NCBI RefSeq assembly: GCF_043290135.1 | Contig: NC_134704.1 | Span: 23,465,501 to 23,529,500, forward strand | Length of the DNA stretch: 64,000 nt | Origin: Rhipicephalus microplus | Lineage: Eukaryota; Arthropoda; Arachnida; Ixodida; Ixodidae | Reading direction: 5' to 3' | Shown: positions 47,101-56,100 of the stretch, piece after piece | Position numbering within the stretch: position 1 is the stretch's first letter | Layout of the letters: every line of letters starts with the position of its first letter | The notes under the pieces: generated by a model | What the model was told of the DNA's origin: nothing | What the model saw: only the letters and a program-made list of their open reading frames with translations | The model's database searches: none | Position numbers and translations under genes: made by a program

Positions 47101-50100
47101 ATGCTGAGTTATGTTGCAGTTGTTATCAATGCATGCATGAATTTTATTCTAGGTTTCCTATGATGGCTTCTTGCACATTGCTTAGTTGACAAATATGTGA
47201 GGCACAGTTTTGAATTGTCTCACTATAAAAATTGAGTTCTGGGGCTATACTGTGTAGTGCCATATGTGTGTACTTATCAGGCCTTCAAGTAATGAATTAT
47301 TTGTCATTTTTCATAATGAGTAGGTTGCACGCAGCACTTGTGTTATCAATTATTTTTTTAGAGTTTAGGGTTTGCAGAAAACACTTTTATCCAAAGGCGC
47401 TGGTGTCTGTCAAATCAATGCAAGCCATGTGTTAGCAAGAGTGAACAGTGGCGGGTAGGTTACATTTGTGATCGACATTTATTGCTGCATTAACCTTTTC
47501 GTATTATCGATTTGTGATGTTTGCCCACTCCACGTGCACAGGTGGAGCTAAAAGCCACTGCACCAGCACCACCTCCAGCCAGCGTTGGTAAGCGTGATGG
47601 CATGTGGTTCGACGTGGGTGTGTTCAAGGAGACGTCGTGCCTTGTTTCGCACTTCTATCTGCCTTCGGAACAGTCTGAGCAGCAGAGGAAAGATGAAACA
47701 GATGTAGACGTCGTGTCTCTAGCGTCCCATTCGATGCTGCAAAAACAGGAGCTGCTTCCTGGCACTGCTTACAAGTTCAGAGTGGCCGCCATCAATGCCT
47801 GTGGTCGGGGACCCTGGAGTGAAGTGTCCGCGTTCAAGACTTGCCTGCCCGGATACCCCGGCGCACCTTCAGCGATCAAGATCAGCAAAGGCTCTGACGG
47901 TGCTCACCTCTCATGGGAGGCACCGCAGGGTAATCCTGGTGATGTGACCGAGTACTCTGTGTACTTGGCAGTGCGTTCGGCGACGACTGGCGATGGCGCA
48001 GGTCCTGCCAAGACGGTGACCTCGAACCCATCACAACTGGCGTTTGTGCGAGTCTACTGTGGACCCCAGGCAGCCTGCACTGTGGCCTCAGCCTCCCTGG
48101 CTTCGGCACACGTGGACACCACCAGCAAGCCAGCCATCATATTTCGCATTGCGGCCCGCAACGACAAGGGCTACGGTCCGGCGACTCAGGTCCGGTGGCT
48201 TCAAGGTACGTGGTGCTACGTTGACGGCAGTTTGTTGTTGCTGAGTAGCGAATACAGTAGAACCCCTTTATGAGAGACACTGATATAAGAGACAAATGGG
48301 TATAAGGGACATCAATGTGCCTGCAGTTAAAATACAGGTTGATGGGAAAATGCATACATGGTACCCTGCTAGTAAGAGACATCTCATATAAAAGACAAGA
48401 ATTTCTGTACAGAGCATTCCTCTCTTATTAAGGGGTTCAACTGTAATGCTGTGGCAGGGTGCAAAAAAACGCAGAGCATATACTAGCACATGTAATTTCA
48501 GCTTTATCTTGAAGGACACATTAACAGCATCTTTAATGTGTCCTTCAAGGTAAAGCGTTAATGCGGCTCCCCCTGCTGTTGTGAAAAATCCTTAGAACAA
48601 GAGGTGTTGCTTGAGCCAAAGTTCCGCCAAGTCCGCGTGTCGAAATGTTAGCTCCAGCAACACCCTTTGCTCCAGATCTCTTTCATCACTTCAAGATTCC
48701 ATCTTCCCCTTGTAACTTACTTGAATTTCTCTCTGCTTGCTGCTTGTGTATGGGTGTTTTGAAGCATGCATTTTTTTGCATTTGCCACAAGTTTATCTAG
48801 TCAGGCTTGCAGAATTTTAAATGAGGTTTGTGGAATTTTCAATTGCTGGTGTGAAGCCTGCTGAAGCTGTGTTAAAAAATTAACTCTAAGATGTTCTGAA
48901 GGAGGTAGAAAATAGGTCTCTACAGTGGCTAGTGTATTTTTCTGCAAGCTGCCGTTTTTCTATTGTTTGTGAGCAGCACCATTTGAAGTAGGCTGTGAAG
49001 AGTTGATGTAATAAAGCTTGTGAAAAGCAGATTTTGAGCTGTGAAAGGCCCATGTTGGAAACAGTTTTTTTTTTTCCCCAGACAATGTGACTCTGAGTGC
49101 TGGCCGGGGGGCTGGAGCGGCTACAAAACGACCGTCATCTGATGGGTGAGTCCCGTGGAAGCTGATGAGGAGTGCCGACTTATTTGCATCTATTCTTGAA
49201 ACTTGGCGCACACTGCAAAACATGTTGGGACACATCTAATGGTTGTCGAATGAGGGTTGCTATTGGTGCCAGCACTTCGACTAAAGGACTTGTTTTCGAT
49301 AGAGCACCTAACTGTTTGTAGCATGCAAACAAGTGCCGCCAACCATCTTGCCGCCAGCCAGGGGCATGGAGTGAGAGAATAAGCTTCTTTTGATGATGAT
49401 CTGCTAGTATTTAGAGTGAGGCTGCCATAAATGCATAACCCAATGGTTTCTGTCCTCGCATGCATTTGAGGAGTAAATGACTCAAAGGGCAATAAAAATC
49501 ATTCAGTGAAACCTGCGGTGTGGCTATCCTCGAAACTTATGCCTCAGCATGGCAGCTGTGAGCACGTTCAATGTTCCGTCTGCTGACAGATTAACAGGGG
49601 TGCAGATACTAGTGCAAAACCAATCATATTGTAACGCAGACTGAAAGGGCAAGGAAGAAGAAGAGATCGGACGCTCTCGAGGGATGGCGATTGGGCAGTG
49701 ACGGTAGAGCGCTGACATTTTTCAGTGTAAATAAACCCATCACATCCGTAACAGCTTTGGTGGAGGCGCTGGGTAACTTGCCATCCTGGACCTCGCTGCA
49801 GAAGTTCTTCGAAGAAGCAGACGCTTAGCTGGCCTACCCCCAGACAACATCAGCATGAACGACGACACAGCAATGCCATTGACGTACTACGCTGCTGCAT
49901 CCACCAGTGCCACCGACACGGCACAAGGTGGCCGTCGACCTCGACAACCAGACTACTGGGCACTTAAGCCACGAATTTTCTCAAGTAAAACTGACGAAGA
50001 CGTGGACGCTTGGCTAAAACACTTCGACATAGTGAGCCGCTACTACGAATGGGGTGCACCGGCGAAGCTCGTGAACGTAGTATTCTTTCTTGCTGGGACA

Positions 50101-53100
50101 GCCTTGCTTTGGTTTGAGAACCTTGAACATGTCCTCCCCACTTGGGATATATTTGTTAAGGAACTGAAGGCCTGCTTTGGGGACACGAGTTCCACGAAAA
50201 AGAACGCTGAGCAAACGTTGTTACGTAGGACTCAGTTGCCCGGCGAGACGTGCACAACCTACATTGAACAAGTATTGAAGCTTTTTGTGGGATTGTCAAC
50301 GCAAATATGTCTGACGAAGACAAAGTTGGTCATTTGTTAAAAGGCATCGCCGAGGACGTGTACAATTTTTTGATAACAAAAGAACACTCCTTCGATTTTC
50401 AGGCAGCAGTGTCGCGCATTCGAGGCGTTCAAGACCCGGAGAATTCTACCCAAGTTCGGGCGCTTGGACAATGTCCCACTGTCGCAAGTATGGGCGTCGC
50501 CACCTGCGAAGACATTCCCTTCCTCGTACGTCGGGTAGTTCGAGAAGAGCTCGTACGACTTCAAGCAGGTGACGTTCACCACCAATGCTCGTTCGCCGCG
50601 TGCCCCGAACCACCTCCCTACTGGATGCAAGAGCGTCACGTCGAAAACCGACCACGCACAGAAACTACAGATTTTACCCCGCGGCTTCCGTTTTCCCCGA
50701 CGGGTCGTGGCCACCACCGGATGTCATCATCTCGACGTGCCGCTGCGGACCTCCGACCGTCGTCAACCAGGCCTCTACCAGAAGATTACTATGCGGCATC
50801 ACAAAATGTTCCTGTGGAGCACGACCCACCTCGGCGTACTTCTGCCACCTCTGCTCCTGCTAATGTAAGCCTATAAGTCCCCGTTTGTTACACATGTGGT
50901 CTCCCAGGGCATATTTCGCGCTTCTGTTCTAGACGGCCGCCTGCTGCACCGCCACGTTTTTCGACGTATCCGGCTCGTATGTACGAAACACCTGTGCCGC
51001 CACGTTTTTCGACGCACCCGCGTCGTATGCACGAAACCTGGACCACTCACCCGGCCGACCACCGTCCCCGACAGCAATGGCCTAACGAATTTTGTAGCGA
51101 GTCCCCCGCCTCCGACACGGTCCCGCCGGTCGCCGTCTCCACGTCGTCGGTCACCTTCCCCGCATCAGCTGGGAAACTAACTGGTGCGACCGATGGAGGT
51201 GCGGTCGCGGGACGGTCAGTTTCGCCAATTCCTCCTGCTGTGATGTTGATGAACAAAGTGCGTGTGTGTATAGACGGTGTAGATACTCTTGCTCTTGTAG
51301 ACACTGGTGCTGCTGTTTCGGTTATGAGCCTTCGTTTCAAACATCGTTTCTTGGGTCACAAAGTTATGTTCGCGTGGAAGAAACTTTTCGTGGAGGTGGA
51401 GGCGAAGCGTTATGCCCTGTTGGTATTTGTTCAGTTGTACTCACGATTGGTGGACAAAATTTCTGAGTTGGATTCACTGTACTGGCTCGCGCAACTCATG
51501 ACGTCATTTTAGGGATAGACCTCCTTCATGAATGCGGCGCTACGCTTGACTGTGGAACTGGAAAGATTCTTCTACAAAGTACGTTGCCCGCTGAAATAGT
51601 TGACGATTTTCCGACTCTGCCCATCGATGCTCTTTCGTTGTCTGAAGATGTGACGATCCCTGGTCGGACAGCAGTGTTAGTACCCGTATGCTCTTCTCAT
51701 GTCCGCTCAAGACCCTGCACTGGACTTGTGGAGCCTGATCATGCAAACGCCATCAAGAAGAATGTGCTGGTCCCACGCTCTGTCCTTACAGCCATCGACG
51801 GACATGCTTGCTTGTGGGCGCTCAACGCAGCCTCAGAGCCTGTTGTTCTACCAGCCGGATTCAAACTGGGAACGTTCGAGGAGCAGGCCACAATTGACGT
51901 CAGAATGGTCTCAGAGTCTCTAGCCATCAGTCAGACTGCGTCCAACTACTCAGCCGAGATTAAACGTATGATCAATAAGTCGTTGCCTTCTTCCGAGCAG
52001 AATGTCCTTGAGGAGGTACTTACACGCTATGCGGGAGTCTTTGATTTCACTCAAAACAAGCGTTGTTCCATGCCGCCCGAATCCCGTATGCACCACCGCA
52101 TCAACACGGGAGATGCTACACCGATACGCCAGAAACCCTATCGCGTATCCCCGTCAGAGAGGCAAGTGATCGCCGATCAGGTCAATGACATGCTGCAGAA
52201 AGGCGTTATTCAAGAGTCAAGCAGTCCCTTGGCAGCTCCTGTTATATTGGTAAAAAAGAAAGACAACTCTTGGCGATTTTGTGTAGACTACCACCGTCTC
52301 AACGCCGTCACAAAGAAAGACGTGTATCCGCTACCACGCATCGACGATGCTGTTGATTGTCTGCACTCGGCCGCATACTTTTCGTCCGTCGACCTAAGGT
52401 CTGGATACTGGCAAATGCCAATGCATCCGTCTGACAAAGAGAAGACTGCTTTTGTCACGCCTGATGGGTTATTTGAATTCAACGTTATGCCGTTTGGCTT
52501 ACGCAATGCCCCAGTTACCTTCGAGCGATTCATGGACTCTATCCTTCGCGGTCACAAATGGGAGATATGTATGTGTTATCTCGATGATGTAATTATTTTT
52601 GGCAAGACATTCCACGAGCACAACCATCAGCTTAGCATTGTTCTAGATTGTGTCAAACAAGCTAGTCTCGTTTTAAACGCAAAGAAGTGTCATTTTGGTG
52701 AGCGTCAAGCCCTTGTGCTTGGATATCTAGTCGACAGGGACAGTATACGACCAGACCCGACTGTGGATCTCTGACTGTGGATGCTGATGATGATGATTTC
52801 GACGACTACCTGGCCGCAATCTCATCCAACTTCCCAAATTTGGACGTCTTCCGTCACGAGCAACAGCGTGACCCTTCGCTGAAACCAATGATTGATGTGG
52901 CTCGTAGCTCTAAACGCGCCACGCCATTCGTGATTCATGACGCCCTACTATATCGCAAGAATTACTCCAGCCATGGTTCCACACTACTCCTCGTCGTGCC
53001 AGAATGCCTGCGTCTTGCGGTATTCCAAGCCGTGCACGATGACATCACATCTGGGCACCTTGGATTTGCCCGAACGCTTCACCGTATCCGACAACGTTTT

Positions 53101-56100
53101 TACTGGCCTCGACTCTGGAAGACCACCAAGCACTACGTCGCAACTTGTTATGTCTGCCAACGCCACAAACAACCTACCACACCATTGGCCGGCCCACTGC
53201 AGCCGGTTAAGGGGGCAAACTGCTCATAGAAATTTTTTCTTTATTTCTTCAGTGATCTTGATGAAACTACACAGAATTATGCAGTTTTTTCTGCTGATTT
53301 CAAATGTTTAATTAGTGTTTCTGTAATTCATCTTATTCCTGAGATTACTTAAGTTCACCCCCTATTGTTTAAGGCCGCCATAGAAAAAAGAGGGCTTAAT
53401 TAAAAGTGATATTATAAATATCGTAACATAGACTAATGACTATAGGTTGAAATAATGCTAGAGTTTTTTTGTTTTTAAACCTTTCTTATTATTTTACAGC
53501 AAAATGAACTATCCGTTTTCAAGAGCAGTTGAAACTGTGTTAAAATTTTGATAAGTAATTAATTAAAAAGGCTTGTTCTCTAAATTCTGCTCCCATACTT
53601 GCACCCTACACACATACAGGTTTCTATTGCAAAAAGAATTATTGTTGTACCTGCCCTAGCTGCAGAGATATTGAGGCCTCAAAATTGAACAGTTGTAAAT
53701 ATACTTTTTTGAGAAAAATGGAAAAACTGAAAACACACAGCTTCTTCAAAAAGCAACAATCATGGTGTAACAATCATCACCATTCGAAAAAGTCGGCATA
53801 GATTTACTGGGCCCTTTCCCCAAGTCTACCACTGGCCGCCGCTGGATTATTGTGTGCGTAGATTACCTGACGCGGTATACTGAAACGATGGCGGTTGCTT
53901 TAGCCACATCATCTGATGCGTCATGGTTTCTTCTACACTCGATCATACTTCGTCACGGAGCCCCTCGTGTGGTGATAAGTGATCGCAGCTGACAGTTTAC
54001 CGCTGGCGTTGTTGAAGAGTTGCTACGGCTTTGTGGGTGTCAGTATCGCCATTCCACGCCATACCACCCTCAGACTAACGGCCTCACTAAGCGCACCAAT
54101 CGTACCATCATCAACATGCTTTCAATGTACGTCGCAGCGGATCACAAGAACTGGGATGCCGTATTAACTTTTGTTACATACGCCTTTAATACCGCGAAAC
54201 ACGAAGTCACGGGTTATACGCCTTTTTTTTTTTCTTCTCTATGCTCGTCATCCCCAAAGTTTTCTTGACACTATACTTCCTTTTTCGACGAACAAAAACG
54301 CCAGTGTCGCGCAGACTTTGTGTCGCGCCGAAGAAGCTCGTCGACTTGCTCGGCTCCGAACTCTTTCCGCCCACGCTCGCGCGAAAGACCGTTACGACGC
54401 AAAACACCCGCCCGTGACTTTCGCTACAGGTGATTTGGTCTGGCTGTGGACGTCTGTTCGAAAGAAGGGACTTTGCCAGAAGTTTCTTTCTAAGTACTCA
54501 GGACCATTCGTCATTACTCAGTGCCTAAATATTCTGAGCTGTCACTTACGCAATTGCGAAAGTGACAGCTCAGAACCGGCGTTCGCGCAAGACGCAAATT
54601 GTGCACATTGCCCGATTGAAGCCTTACAACAACCGATCGCTTCTACTCGCTCGGTGAGCTTCGTCTGGCCCGGAGGAAAATGTAACGCGGACTGAAAGGG
54701 CGAGGAAGAAGAAGAGATCGGACGCTCTCGAGCGATGGCGATTGGGCAGTGACGGTAGAGCGCTGACATTTTTCAGTGTAAATAAACCCATCACATCCGT
54801 AACAATATCATAGGCAGTTGTTCTAATTAAGCAGCAGTTGCATTTAACTGATTTGCATTTGTTGAGAGACCACTGTAGTTTGTATATACCGTATTTACTC
54901 GATTCTACCGCGCCCTCAATTGTAACGCGCACCCGATTTCCACCGCGAAAAAAAAAAACGTAAAACATCGATTGCAACGCGCACCCATTTTTCTCGCTTG
55001 CCCGCACGGTCACACCACTCGGAAAAACGACTCCTTTCAGGAGCGTCTTCCATTTAAATATGAGGTACGGGCGAAGCTTGTGCCCATCTGACGTGTAACA
55101 GAGCATTGCCCTCACTGTAGTTTTGCCGTGGACCGATGTCAGCACGCGAACTTGCTTCGCCCCCTTATTCTCGACGGTTGTGGTGCCAGGCATGTCGAAG
55201 TAAAGAGGCGTCTGATCGGCATCTCGATTTGCCCAAACAGGTAGCCGTTGTTGCGCTGCAAGTTTAGGACAAACCTCTGAAAACTGTGAAGCTTTTCATC
55301 GTACTCCTCCGAAAAACTTTTTGCATATGCATGTTCCCCTTCGGAGGGAAAAGCCTTTCCTCTTCATAAAGTTAGTTAGCCAGCACCTGCTCGCTTTAAC
55401 TGGCTCCGCATTAGACCTTTTTCTAAGACTAATTGCATAGCCCGCACTTGGAGCAGTTCTGTCGTCACGGGCCCCTGTGCCGCCTGCTGCTCAAGCACAT
55501 ACTCGCCGAGCAGCTCTTTAATTTGCGGAAGCCGACCCTGCTGTGGTCCACTGAAGCCTTTGCGTGAAGCTTTGCTGTCGACAATCTTCTGCTTTTGTTT
55601 CCGCCGGTCCCGCACGCACGTTTCGGGAACTCCGGACGACCGCGATGCGGCCCGATTTCCGTCCATTTCTGCACACGCGATGACTTTTCTTTTAAAAGCG
55701 GCATCGTGGTGCACTCAAGTTTTTGGAGTCTGCCCTTTCACGCCGTCGATGCTAATGCACTACTAGATGACGAACTCCTCAGCACACGTACGAAGTGCCG
55801 CACATGGGAAACACATAGGCAGAAATGGCCGACGCATGTAGGGGGCGGCCATTTTGGATTTGCCGATGGCAATAGATTGACCGTAATTTTTTTGTTCGTA
55901 CTAGATTTTAACGCGCATTCGATTTATGAACTCGCTTAACCGGAAAAAAGGTGCACGTTAGATTCGAGTAATTACGGTAGTACTACCTTGTCACTGGCCA
56001 AATTTGTGTGTGTTCTGATTACCTCAGTCCCTTAGCTATTAACCTGGTTTCTCACAAGATTTTGTTTTGTTTTTTTTCCTTGCAGGAAAGGAGCGGCTAC

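Larger units (their letters stand above)
52777..54660 (+). pseudogene. Gypsy integrase, interrupted and catalytically altered
   Basis: The HHCC zinc domain reads [20 protein letters not shown], then CYVCQRHK (to about 53175). After a roughly 560-bp insert, the core resumes with [24 protein letters not shown] interrupts it at 53990 after VVISDRS. The expected catalytic Glu of NGLTERTNR is a Lys (AAG) in NGLTKRTNR near 54090. A T-run frameshift follows near 54225, and the C-terminal part is overwritten by a hairpin at 54532. Confidence 0.88.
49630..54804 (+). mobile_element. Ty3/Gypsy LTR retrotransposon, decayed, with short LTRs
   Basis: The 5' LTR (49630-49753) and 3' LTR (54681-54804) are both 124 bp, start TGTAAC and end GTAACA, and are flanked by a 4-bp duplication ATAT (49626-49629, 54805-54808). 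A primer binding site candidate TGGTGGAGGCGCTGGG lies at 49758-49773, and a purine tract GGAGGAAAA lies just before the 3' LTR. The order is gag, protease, RT, integrase, so Gypsy. RNase H is missing and the integrase is interrupted. No env is seen. Confidence 0.9.
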
